From positions 1 through 42,270 of the forward strand of contig DASWMK010000274.1 of assembly GCA_036399815.1 (NCBI GenBank): a DNA stretch of 42,270 nucleotides. Direction: 5' to 3'. Below the pieces are notes generated by a model that was not told where the DNA came from, searched no databases, and worked only from the letters and a program-made list of their open reading frames with translations. Numbering within the stretch: the first letter of the stretch is position 1; the number at the start of each line of letters is the position of its first letter. The translations under genes were made by a program, and so were the position numbers. Of this stretch, positions 8,528-15,779 are shown piece by piece. This stretch comes from Acidimicrobiales bacterium. Its GTDB lineage: Bacteria; Actinomycetota; Acidimicrobiia; Acidimicrobiales; DASWMK01.

Positions 8528-9225
8528 GCTTCTCCCCGAGCAAGGATCTCCGCCGCGACCGCGTCCCGGTCGCTGTCCGCTCCTGCATACGGCCGGGTGT
8601 TGACAGTCTCGATCACTTGTCGCCGAGTGGATTCGTCGAACCGGCCCCACGCCTCCTTGGCGGCAAGGAGTCCGTGGTACTGCTCGTTGCCCGACTTAGA
8701 GTCGGTGATCGCGGAGCGCAGCGCGTCGATGGTGACCAGCGAGGGGTCGCCGCGGAGCAGTCCCACGGCGAGAACCCGCTCTGCGGGTGATCCCTTCGCC
8801 AGTTGGGCCACGTCCTTAGGGTTCGGCTTGGTCGTGAAGGATCTGGTGCGGACCTGGTCGATAAGTGCATCCTGGAGCTTGACCTTCGCCGGCCGGTAGG
8901 CCGCGTCCTCACCGAGGGCCGAGTGGACGAATGCGTACGCCGACGCGACCTGGGTGATGCCGGCGCTGGAGAGCTCCTTGGCGACGTCGTGTCCGACAAT
9001 ACTGGCGAGCTCGGCGGTGACTTTGGTGTCGCCGTGACCAAGCGACAACGACCGCACTCGATTCCAGAACAGCGCCATCAGTAGGATGAATGCGCCAAGG
9101 AGCAGCCAAACGACGAGGACGCTGTCGGTCAAGTCGACGCCGCCGAGCCCGCCGACGCCCAGCATCGCCGCCCCGATGATCCCGACGGCGCTACGGACGA
9201 TGAAGTCCTTCGTGCTCGTCCCCAC
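8524..9225 (-). CDS. Two-helix membrane protein, first gene of the tRNA-linked operon
   Basis: The 233-residue protein has two membrane segments near the N-terminus (SAVGIIGAAMLGVGGLGG and VLVVWLLLGAFILLMALFW) and then about 165 helical cytoplasmic residues. One part, GSPAERVLAVGLLRGDPSLV, resembles HEAT-like helical repeats. The start is uncertain. The GTG at 9225 places the helices directly after the N-terminus, but the frame stays open to a GTG at 9507, which would add 94 residues of fairly plausible protein. The family is not recognised. A membrane protein coupled to two soluble unknowns beside a tRNA is compatible with a defence or conflict system, but the sequence does not prove that. 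Confidence 0.65.
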   Translation of the reverse strand: MGTSTKDFIVRSAVGIIGAAMLGVGGLGGVDLTDSVLVVWLLLGAFILLMALFWNRVRSLSLGHGDTKVTAELASIVGHDVAKELSSAGITQVASAYAFVHSALGEDAAYRPAKVKLQDALIDQVRTRSFTTKPNPKDVAQLAKGSPAERVLAVGLLRGDPSLVTIDALRSAITDSKSGNEQYHGLLAAKEAWGRFDESTRRQVIETVNTRPYAGADSDRDAVAAEILARGEA

Positions 9226-9561
9226 TGCAGTGGATGATAACGGACATCCATCGCAGCCATCCGAAATGTCTTGAGTCGCCGGAACCGGCCAAGCGAGCCG
9301 CGACGACGACGGGATGTCGTCGCCTTCGCCTTCGGCAGTCCCGGTGAGACCGGCGAGGGCTCGCCGGACTTCACCGGCGATCCACGTGGCAACGCTAGGG
9401 GAGGCGACCGATGGCTGCTGCAATAGCTCGCCCCAAGTCGGCCGTGTCGCACCCTTCGTCGTAAGGTTCGGCCAGGACCCGGGGTGGCGCAAGCACCGCC
9501 GGGGCACCTGACTGTCACTGCTTTCAATCGAATGCAGTGAACCGGGGCCGGGAAGGTCTCG
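9226..9561. other. Stretch without an assigned gene upstream of the tRNA-linked operon
   Basis: These 336 bases lie upstream of the three-gene operon. The minus-strand frame of the first operon gene stays open to 9507 and may be its true N-terminal domain if translation starts at the GTG there. Otherwise the stretch should hold the operon promoter, but I see no convincing -35/-10 pair. The sequence is less GC-rich than the surrounding chromosome. Confidence 0.4.
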
Positions 9562-9796
9562 GTGTGCGGAGAATCAAACCTCATCCAGCAGCTGGTCGAT
9601 CCGGTGTTCGGCGCCAAGATGGCGGAGCTCCGCAAGTTGGTGGAGGGGGTGCTGGCCAAGAGCGCAGCCCAGGCAGCGGCGGGTCTACGCCCGGCGGAAG
9701 CCCCGGGTCACGACCGAGCTGACGCCGGAGCAGCAGGCCATCCAAGACGCCATCAACGAGCTCGAGGCGGACGAGAAGCCGCCCAAGGCAGCCTGA
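9562..9796 (+). pseudogene. Small gene split by a frameshift
   Basis: Two plausible coding halves sit in different frames. From the GTG at 9562, frame 1 reads a sensible amphipathic sequence (NLIQQLVDPVFGAKMAELRK, then LVEGVLAKSAAQAAA) to about 9680. Frame 2 then carries RVYARRKPRVTTELTPEQQA followed by IQDAINELEADEKPPKAA, ending at the TGA at 9794-9796. Frame 2 has no start codon of its own, and frame 1 turns into Arg/Pro/Gly-rich shadow sequence after the crossover near 9675-9690. Joined, they would make a protein of about 77 residues. A real frameshift mutation, a sequencing indel or programmed shifting are all possible. Family unknown. Confidence 0.45.
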
Positions 9797-9799
9797 GCC

Positions 9800-9890
9800 T
9801 CACGCTGCGGCTTCCAGGTCCTCAACCAGCCGGACCAGTTCGGCCAGGCCGTCCCTGCTGGCGGGGTTGGAAAGAGCCGTGATGGGGGGT
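9800..9890 (-). pseudogene. Possible C-terminal remnant of an unknown gene
   Basis: In one minus-strand frame the last residues before a TGA (9800-9802) read APPITALSNPASRDG and then LAELVRLVEDLEAAA. This looks like a real amphipathic protein C-terminus rather than shadow sequence. No start codon or N-terminal part is present, because the upstream sequence belongs to the methyltransferase gene. With the neighbouring frame-split gene, whose stop lies four bases away, this suggests debris at the edge of an insertion. The evidence is weak. Confidence 0.25.
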
Positions 9891-9892
9891 GC

Positions 9893-10666
9893 TCAGGACG
9901 GCGGGTCGACGGCGGCGACGACGTGGAAGCACCTCGCCACCCCCCGGAACGGGTCGCGGGACCCGGCCAGCCACTCCACCTCGTAGGCATCGGCGGCCGC
10001 CTCAGGGTCGGCCGGCATGCCGGCGTGCTCGGTGAACAGCCCCACGCCGTACCACTCCTGCACGTGGGCCCCGAACTTCTCGAGGAGGGCGGTGACCTCG
10101 GCGAGGCTCGGCTCGCTCGTCGGCAGGTACTGGGCGCCCGTCTCCCGGCCGGCCTCGAGCGTCGCCCTGGCCTCCTGCCAGCGGCCCTTGACGGCGCTGC
10201 GCATGGCGGCCGCCTCGGGGTTCAGCGACAGCAGCGACACCAGCCCGCCGGGCCGGACCGTCCCGACCACGCCGGCGACGAACGGGGCCGGCTCCTCCTC
10301 GTACATGAGGACGCTGTGGCAGCAGGCGACGTCGAAGTCGGACCCGACGACCGCGGGCGCGTCGAGCCCGTCGCCGAGGACCAGCTCGACCCGGGCCCGC
10401 ACCTCGGGCGGCTCGCCCTCGAGCCGGCGCCTCGCGAGGTCGAGCATGTTCGGGTCGAAGTCGAGCACGGTGACGGTGTGGCCGTCCCTGGCGAGGGTGA
10501 TGGCCTGCTGCCCGTAGCCGCCGCCGACGTCGACGATGCGCCGGGGCCCGGGCGGCACGTGGCGGGCGATCGCCCTGCGGATCAGCTCGAACGACAGCTG
10601 CCCGCGGTTGCGGGCGTACGCCTCCGCCAGCTGGGCGGCGTGGCGCGACCAGTGGTTGTCCCTCAT
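9893..10666 (-). CDS. SAM-dependent methyltransferase, CmoM/SmtA-like, of the peptide operon
   Basis: The 257-residue class I methyltransferase starts at an ATG preceded by a strong GAGGAGG ribosome site and also overlaps the upstream hydroxylase gene as ATGA. The SAM site is IVDVGGGYGQQAITLA (residues 44-59), followed by VTVLDFDPNMLDLARRRL. The layout, with GQLSFELIRR before the SAM site, a CCHSVLMYEEEP segment and VRPGGLVSLLSLNPEAAAMR, resembles CmoM/SmtA, which in E. coli methylates the carboxylate of a tRNA wobble carboxymethoxyuridine. As the last gene of a peptide-modification operon it more likely methylates the peptide, possibly a carboxylate; that is inference. A housekeeping tRNA role remains possible. 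Confidence 0.85.
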   Translation of the reverse strand: MRDNHWSRHAAQLAEAYARNRGQLSFELIRRAIARHVPPGPRRIVDVGGGYGQQAITLARDGHTVTVLDFDPNMLDLARRRLEGEPPEVRARVELVLGDGLDAPAVVGSDFDVACCHSVLMYEEEPAPFVAGVVGTVRPGGLVSLLSLNPEAAAMRSAVKGRWQEARATLEAGRETGAQYLPTSEPSLAEVTALLEKFGAHVQEWYGVGLFTEHAGMPADPEAAADAYEVEWLAGSRDPFRGVARCFHVVAAVDPPS

Positions 10667-11619
10667 GGTGCGACCTCCTCGGTGTGCTGTTCGAGCCGCG
10701 CGAACCAGGCACGACCCTCGTCGGTCCATGCCGCCTTCTCCCGCAGGACGGCGACCGCCCCCACGAGGTTGGCGAGCGACTCCTCGGCTCGCCGGGCCAC
10801 CTCGGCCGGCGCGCCGCCCTCGTCCCGCCACAGGGCCAGCCCCGTCGCCATCCGGGCGAGGGCGTACGCCGCGTGGACGGTCCCCGACACCGGCCGGGGA
10901 TCGGGGCGCAGCGGGTGGCCGGCGAGGTCGGCCCCGTTGGTGACGAAGGGCTGGAAGCGCCGGCGCAGGACGAGCGCGAGGTGGGCGCTCTCGTGGACGA
11001 GCATCTCGAAGGCGGCCGGGACGCTGTCGTTGTAGCGCTCGCCGACGAAGACGGCGCCGAACACCTCGTCGGCGGTCGCCGACCTGAAGCCGCCGCCCTC
11101 GACGTGGACGACGGCCCTGACCTGGAGGCGGAGCTCCGTCGCCGCCTCCGGCCAGACGCGGTAGAGGACGGCGAGCGCCCGGTCGACGTTGGTCCGCCGC
11201 GACCCGAGCGGCGCGGCGGCCAGCCGCATCGGGGGCTGGGGCCACAGCTGGGTCACCTGGGCGTCCACCGTCGCCACGCCCCAACGGGCCCACGGCTCGT
11301 CCCGGTCGGCGCCGACGTGCTCGGGCGCGGCGGAGGGCGTCCTCGACGCGGCCAGCAGGTCGCTCACCGGCAGCCCGCCGTCCGCCACGAGGTCAGGCTG
11401 CTCGACGGCGACGCGGGCGGCCCAGACGGCGCGGGGGTGCAGCGATCGGACGCCGTACGCCCGTCCGGCGCCCGTGTCGGCCCACCCGAGCCGGGTGGCC
11501 TGGTGGACGAGGCGGACGGCCAGGGCGCCGTGGTAGGCCCGCAGCCAGGCCGCCGTGCGCCCGGGGTCGAGGCCGACGGCGGCCGCCGTGCACGAGGGCG
11601 CCGCCGCGGGGCGGGTCAC
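10663..11619 (-). CDS. HExxH-type putative peptide beta-hydroxylase (stand-alone)
   Basis: The 318-residue protein belongs, by motif, to the HEXXH putative peptide-modification family. Characterised members are iron- and 2-oxoglutarate-dependent peptide beta-hydroxylases acting in RiPP pathways. The metal motif HESAH is at residues 209-213. It is followed by PFVTNG and HPLRPDPRPVSGTVHAAY, where Arg242 could hold 2-oxoglutarate and His249 is a candidate third metal ligand. Before the motif lies DEVFGAVFVGERY. It is plainly homologous, about half identical by eye, to the C-terminal domain of the MFS fusion protein in the same operon. The GTG start overlaps the M41-like gene as GTGA, and the stop overlaps the methyltransferase. 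A peptidase function is the main alternative for an HExxH protein. Confidence 0.85.
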   Translation of the reverse strand: MTRPAAAPSCTAAAVGLDPGRTAAWLRAYHGALAVRLVHQATRLGWADTGAGRAYGVRSLHPRAVWAARVAVEQPDLVADGGLPVSDLLAASRTPSAAPEHVGADRDEPWARWGVATVDAQVTQLWPQPPMRLAAAPLGSRRTNVDRALAVLYRVWPEAATELRLQVRAVVHVEGGGFRSATADEVFGAVFVGERYNDSVPAAFEMLVHESAHLALVLRRRFQPFVTNGADLAGHPLRPDPRPVSGTVHAAYALARMATGLALWRDEGGAPAEVARRAEESLANLVGAVAVLREKAAWTDEGRAWFARLEQHTEEVAP

Positions 11620-12221
11620 GCCGTCGCCTCCGCCGCCGGCGCCCGCTCGACGAGGGCCAGCACGTCGGCCTCCGTCAGCGACCACCCGTCGCCCGTCCCG
11701 GGGTGGAGCCCGGCGGCGACGCCGGCGAGGTCCGTCCCGGTGAGCCCGGCGACGACCGCCTCGATGGCGGCCCGCTCGGCCTCGACCCAGGCGACGGTGC
11801 GGGCCATCGCGGCGGCGAACGGCTCGGGCAGGAGGGCGTGCACCAGGTGCTGGAGGTCGGCCATCACGTCCGGCTCGGGCACGCCGAAGCCGCGGCACCA
11901 CAGGGTCAGGTCGCCGAGCCACGAGCGCGGCATGTGGTGACCGAGCACCACGAACTCGGCCGCGCTGCCGGCCATCACGAAGAGGAAGGCCGCAGCCGGG
12001 TCGGCGCGCACCCAGGCGAGGGGGTCGTCCGCCCCCATGACGACGCCGCCCGCCCGATGGCCGCCGCTGTGGGCCACCCACCCGCCCGGCGGCCGGACCC
12101 GCACCTCGGCGAAGCGGATGCCGTGCCGGGCGGCGGCGACCGCGTGGGCGGCCTCGTGGACGACGACGTGGGGCAGCACGCCGTGCCGGCCGCAGACCTC
12201 GTCGACGTCCACGCCGTTCAC
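11616..12221 (-). CDS. M41 (FtsH protease domain)-like stand-alone zinc peptidase
   Basis: The 201-residue protein has VVVHEAAHAVAAARHGIRFA, with HEAAH at residues 22-26. It then has MAGSAAEFVVLGHH (residues 83-96) and a WLGDLTLW segment with Asp104. This order of HEAxH, a GG/AG-x-AAE helix and a downstream Asp is that of the FtsH/M41 zinc peptidase domain, but no AAA ATPase part is attached. It sits between the two hydroxylase genes with 4-base overlaps on both sides, so it belongs to the pathway. Possible roles are leader-peptide cleavage, product degradation for self-protection, or a structural role. It is distinct from the HExxH hydroxylases: it lacks their DPRP and GTxHAAY motifs. Confidence 0.75.
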   Translation of the reverse strand: MNGVDVDEVCGRHGVLPHVVVHEAAHAVAAARHGIRFAEVRVRPPGGWVAHSGGHRAGGVVMGADDPLAWVRADPAAAFLFVMAGSAAEFVVLGHHMPRSWLGDLTLWCRGFGVPEPDVMADLQHLVHALLPEPFAAAMARTVAWVEAERAAIEAVVAGLTGTDLAGVAAGLHPGTGDGWSLTEADVLALVERAPAAEATA

Positions 12222-14563
12222 GACGGGACCGCGACCGGCAGGGCGCCGGCCCGCTCCTCCAGCCGGGCGAACCAGGCCCGCCCGGCGTCGGTCCAGGCCG
12301 CCTTGTCGCCGAGCACGGCGATCGTGGTGCACAGGTCGGCGCGGCACTGCTCGGCCCGCTCGGCCACCTCGGCGGGGGCGTCGGGGTCGCCGTCGCGCCA
12401 GCGCGCCAGCCCCGTCGCCATCCTGGCGAGGACGTAGGCCGCGTGGAGGGTGCCGGAGATCGGCCGGGGGTCGTCGCGGAGGGGGTGCATGGCCATCTCG
12501 TCGCCGTTGGTCACGAACGGCTCGAAGCGGGCCCGCAGGAACAGGGCGTGGTGGCCGCCCTCGTGGAGGATCATCTCGAAGGCCGCCGGCACCGTGTCGA
12601 GGTAGCGGTCGCCCACGAACACGGCGCCGAACACCTCGTCGAAGCTGGCCGACCCGAACATGGCGCCCTGCACGTGGACGATCGAGCGGACGTAGGAGTG
12701 GAACTCGACGGCCGCCTCGGGCCACACGTCCGCCAGGACGGCGAGCGCCTCGTCGACGTGGCGCCGGCGGTCGCCGAGGGGGAGGGGGGCGAGGCGGAGC
12801 CGGTCGTCGACGTCGATGCGCTGGGCGTACGACGCGAGGTTCTCGACCCCCCAGCCGACCCACCGCTCGGCCGTGCCGGCGCCGACGTGCTCGAGCACCG
12901 GCGCCGGGCCGCGGCCCTCGTCGAGCATGGCCCGCACCGGCACCGCCTGCCCGTCGAGCAGGGCGGGGTCCCTCGCCGCGATCCTGGCGGCCCACACGGC
13001 GCCGGGGTGGAGCCAGCGGACGTCGGCGGGGTCGGCCGAGCCGGGGGCGGCCCAGCCCAGCCGCTCCGCCTCGTGGACGAGGCGCCGGGCGAGGGCCTGG
13101 TAGTAGGCGACGGTCAGCGACGACGACACCCGGGGGTCGATGTCGGCGGCGACGATCTGGTCGTGGAACGTCTCGGGGAGGCGCCGGCGGGGGTCGTCCG
13201 GCTCGCGGCCGGGCGCGGCGTCGGTGGGGCTTCTGGCCGGCTCCGGCTGGCGGGCGGCGTCGGCCGGGCCGCCGGCGTCGGCGTCGGCGTCGGGGGCGGC
13301 CGTCTCGCCGGTGGCCGTCGCCCGGCCGGGGGACCGCAGCCCGAGGAGCAGCGGCGGCGTCACGCAGGCGAGGACGACGGCGGCGACGGTCAGCGCCGTC
13401 CGCTCACCGGCCATGGCGCCGACGGCGCCGCCGACCGCCAGGCCGGCGAGGGCCGCGACCTGCAGGATGTTGTTGGCCAGCGCCATGGTCCTGGCGACGG
13501 TGCCGCGGGCGGCGGCCTCGGCCTGGAGGCTGCCGAACACGGCGGCGATCACGATCGTCCCGCCGAAGGCGCCGGCGAGCTCGAAGTTGACGACGGCGGC
13601 ACCGCCGAGCCAGCCCGGCCCGACGAAGGGCAGGGCGGCGACCGACCACAGGGTGGCGAGGAGGCCGACGGCGCCCGTCCACCGCCCCATCCGCTCGGCC
13701 ACCCGGCCGACGAGGAACCCGCCGACCACGCCGCCCACGGCGCCGACGGCGAGGAGCAGCCCGATGGCCGACTCGCGCATGTCGAGGGCGTGCAGGCAGA
13801 ACAGGACGAAGACCGCCTCGGTGATCCCGTTCACCAGCGCGATCGCCGTCAGGCACCACACCCCGCGCCGGGTGGCCAGCTCGCGCCCGATCGCCACGAC
13901 CTCGCCGACCGAGGCCCGCCCCCTGGTGCGGGGGGCCGGCGGAGGAGCGGCGTCGGCGGGCGGCCGGATCCTGCGGGTCAGGAAGGCGCCGACGAGGAAC
14001 GAGACGGCGTCGGCCACCAGGATGACGGGGGCGGCGAGCACGGCGAGCAGCGCGCCGCCGGCCGCCTGCCCGGCGATGTCGGTGGCGCTCCTCGTGCCGC
14101 TCAGCCGGCCGCCGGCGGCGACGAGCTGGTCGCGTGGGACGAGCTCGACGACCACCGGCCCCGACGTCGCCGCGAGGCAGACGCCGATCACCGCCTTCAT
14201 CGCCACGATGGCGAGCAGGCGCTCGAAGGTGAGCGCGCCGAGCCACCACAGGAGCGGGACGAGGGCCACGAGGGCCCCGAGCACCACCTGCGCGGCGGCC
14301 ATGATCCCGAGGCGGGACCGGATCGAGTCCGACCACATCGCCGCGGGCACCTGGAGGAACAGCCCCGGCAGCATCCCGGCCGCGCCGAGGAGCGCCATCT
14401 GGGCCGGCGACGCGCCGAGCGTGGCGGCGGCGATGATCGGGACGACCACGATCGACACGGCCGACCCGGCGCCGGAGACGGCCAGCGCGGACCAGTACGT
14501 CCGGAAGCCGCGGTTGTTCCAGAGGCTCGGCCGGGTGCCGTCCGGCCCGCCGTGCTCGGCCAC
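12218..14563 (-). CDS. MFS exporter fused to an HExxH peptide hydroxylase domain
   Basis: One uninterrupted 781-residue frame. Residues 1-405 form an MFS transporter with about 12 membrane helices, beginning SLWNNRGFRTYWSALAVSGA and containing SDSIRSRLG in the first cytoplasmic loop. Residues 406-460 are an Ala/Asp/Pro-rich linker. Residues 460-781 are a complete HExxH domain (HEGGH at 667-671, HPLRDDPRPISGTLHAAY with His707), homologous to the stand-alone copy two genes downstream. The linker has no stop and no good start, so I read a true fusion. The GTG at 14563 lies 5 bases after the M29-like gene. The linker and catalytic domain should face the cytoplasm, putting hydroxylation at the export gate. 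The substrate is inferred to be the 51-residue peptide. Confidence 0.85.
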   Translation of the reverse strand: MAEHGGPDGTRPSLWNNRGFRTYWSALAVSGAGSAVSIVVVPIIAAATLGASPAQMALLGAAGMLPGLFLQVPAAMWSDSIRSRLGIMAAAQVVLGALVALVPLLWWLGALTFERLLAIVAMKAVIGVCLAATSGPVVVELVPRDQLVAAGGRLSGTRSATDIAGQAAGGALLAVLAAPVILVADAVSFLVGAFLTRRIRPPADAAPPPAPRTRGRASVGEVVAIGRELATRRGVWCLTAIALVNGITEAVFVLFCLHALDMRESAIGLLLAVGAVGGVVGGFLVGRVAERMGRWTGAVGLLATLWSVAALPFVGPGWLGGAAVVNFELAGAFGGTIVIAAVFGSLQAEAAARGTVARTMALANNILQVAALAGLAVGGAVGAMAGERTALTVAAVVLACVTPPLLLGLRSPGRATATGETAAPDADADAGGPADAARQPEPARSPTDAAPGREPDDPRRRLPETFHDQIVAADIDPRVSSSLTVAYYQALARRLVHEAERLGWAAPGSADPADVRWLHPGAVWAARIAARDPALLDGQAVPVRAMLDEGRGPAPVLEHVGAGTAERWVGWGVENLASYAQRIDVDDRLRLAPLPLGDRRRHVDEALAVLADVWPEAAVEFHSYVRSIVHVQGAMFGSASFDEVFGAVFVGDRYLDTVPAAFEMILHEGGHHALFLRARFEPFVTNGDEMAMHPLRDDPRPISGTLHAAYVLARMATGLARWRDGDPDAPAEVAERAEQCRADLCTTIAVLGDKAAWTDAGRAWFARLEERAGALPVAVPS

Positions 14564-14568
14564 GACCG

Positions 14569-15690
14569 CTACCCGACGAGCGCCCGTGAGGCGCCGGTCG
14601 CGGCGACGCGGAGCTGGCGGTAGCCGAACCCGCAGCAGTCGCCGGTGATGTCCTCGTCGCGGACGTCGGGGTGGGCGGCGCACGTGACGGCCAGGTCGTG
14701 CAGGTCGAGCACGCCGGGCTCGCCGTCGATCTCGATCCTGGCGCCGTCGGCGATCAGGTCGAGGTGGATGTCCTCGAGGTAGGACACGCGGGACGGCGGC
14801 TGGTTGTGCTGCCCGAACCCGACGTGGACGCCGGGGCGGCGCTCGTTCAGGTGCGAGTTCTCGGGGAGGAACCGGCGCACGCCGACGTTCGTCCCGAAGC
14901 CCAGCTCGCCGACGTTGCGGCCGTACGGGCGGGTGAAGCACAGGCCGACCAGCTCGTGGATCCGCGGGTTGGCGCAGGAGAAGTCGACGGCCCGGCCGCC
15001 CTCGACCTCGACGGTCAGCGGCGTGTCGGCCAGCCGCATGTCGAGGCGGCTGATGACGTTGCAGTTCACCGCGCCGTCGGCCACGAGGACGCCCTCGATG
15101 GCCGCCGGGTAGGTGGCGATCTCGCCGGCGGGGAGGATCGTGAAGTGGCCGCCGCGGTGGAGGCCGCGGTTGCTGATCCAGTCGTAGCGGGACGAGTCCA
15201 GCTCGACCTGGAGATCGGTTCCCCCGTCGGACTTTATGCGAATTGTCTTTCGCCCATTGAGCCGACTCAGCAACGTCGCATTGCGCTGCGAGAGCTCGTC
15301 GGGCGTGAGGTTCAGGCCCTCGGTGAAGAACTCCTCCGAGGCACTGATGATGCGGACGATCTGGCAGTCGTCGCCGTACTCCTCGAGCACGCTCGTGAGC
15401 GGGCCGAAGTGCGACATCGACTCCTTCTCCAGGGTGAAGATCACCAGGCGCCCGGCGAGGTCGTCCTTCGCGGGCAGCACGCCCCGCAGCCGCTCCTCGA
15501 ACGCCTCGTCGACGAGGGGCCGCATGGCGACCAGGCTCGGCTCGACGCCCCTGGCCTTCACGCCGGCGGCGAGCCACGCCGCCGCGTCACGGCTGTCGGG
15601 CGAGTACACGACGACGACGGCATCCCGCCGCTCCAGCCCGGCGTAGGCGGACAACAGCCTGTCGACGCCCCGAAAGATCTCTGGTCCCAC
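14569..15690 (-). CDS. M29 aminopeptidase-like protein of the peptide operon
   Basis: The 373-residue protein starts at a GTG with an AAGGAG site six bases upstream. The N-terminal half is an alpha/beta domain (LSAYAGLERRDAVVVVYSPD). The C-terminal half carries the metal-ligand pattern of M29 (aminopeptidase T/PepS): VGELGFGTNVG with Glu262, GVHVGFGQHNQ with His289, and IHLDLIADG with His309 and Asp311. Spacings are close to but shorter than in classical M29 enzymes, and I could not place the first Glu ligand with confidence. It may trim the leader or the N-terminus of the product. Alternatively it may be a catalytically altered relative with another role in peptide tailoring. Confidence 0.75.
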   Translation of the reverse strand: MGPEIFRGVDRLLSAYAGLERRDAVVVVYSPDSRDAAAWLAAGVKARGVEPSLVAMRPLVDEAFEERLRGVLPAKDDLAGRLVIFTLEKESMSHFGPLTSVLEEYGDDCQIVRIISASEEFFTEGLNLTPDELSQRNATLLSRLNGRKTIRIKSDGGTDLQVELDSSRYDWISNRGLHRGGHFTILPAGEIATYPAAIEGVLVADGAVNCNVISRLDMRLADTPLTVEVEGGRAVDFSCANPRIHELVGLCFTRPYGRNVGELGFGTNVGVRRFLPENSHLNERRPGVHVGFGQHNQPPSRVSYLEDIHLDLIADGARIEIDGEPGVLDLHDLAVTCAAHPDVRDEDITGDCCGFGYRQLRVAATGASRALVG

Positions 15691-15737
15691 CGCCTGCTCC
15701 TTGCTCTGGCGTGATGTCCGGTCGGCTGCCGCAGCCG

Positions 15738-15760
15738 GTCCGGGGGGCGAGCCCCCGGAC
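15738..15760 (-). terminator. Hairpin after the precursor gene (partial terminator or attenuator)
   Basis: A perfect 9-bp stem GTCCGGGGG / CCCCCGGAC encloses a GCGAG loop, with no run of U after it. It lies 19 bases downstream of the precursor stop and before the ribosome site of the M29-like gene. In peptide operons such a hairpin commonly stabilises or partly terminates the short precursor message, so that more precursor than enzyme is made. The placement supports that reading; its efficiency cannot be judged. Confidence 0.6.
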
Positions 15761-15779
15761 CCGCTGCGTCCAGTGGTGG

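Noticed and set aside
9644-9892. GGGGGTGCT matches near 9645 and 9884 as an attachment-site copy of the tRNA-Glu 3' end
   Set aside because: Only 9-10 G-rich bases match, which is expected by chance in this sequence, and no integrase gene is present.
10663-12221. Calling all three HExxH proteins ordinary zinc proteases
   Set aside because: Two carry the extra DPRPxSGTxHAAY block of the peptide-modification family; only the 201-residue protein has M41-like motifs.
14564-15577. Upstream extension of the MFS-fusion frame, giving an 1119-residue protein
   Set aside because: The added part is Arg/Gly/Pro-rich and lies over the M29-like gene in another frame; the GTG at 14563 directly precedes the MFS domain.
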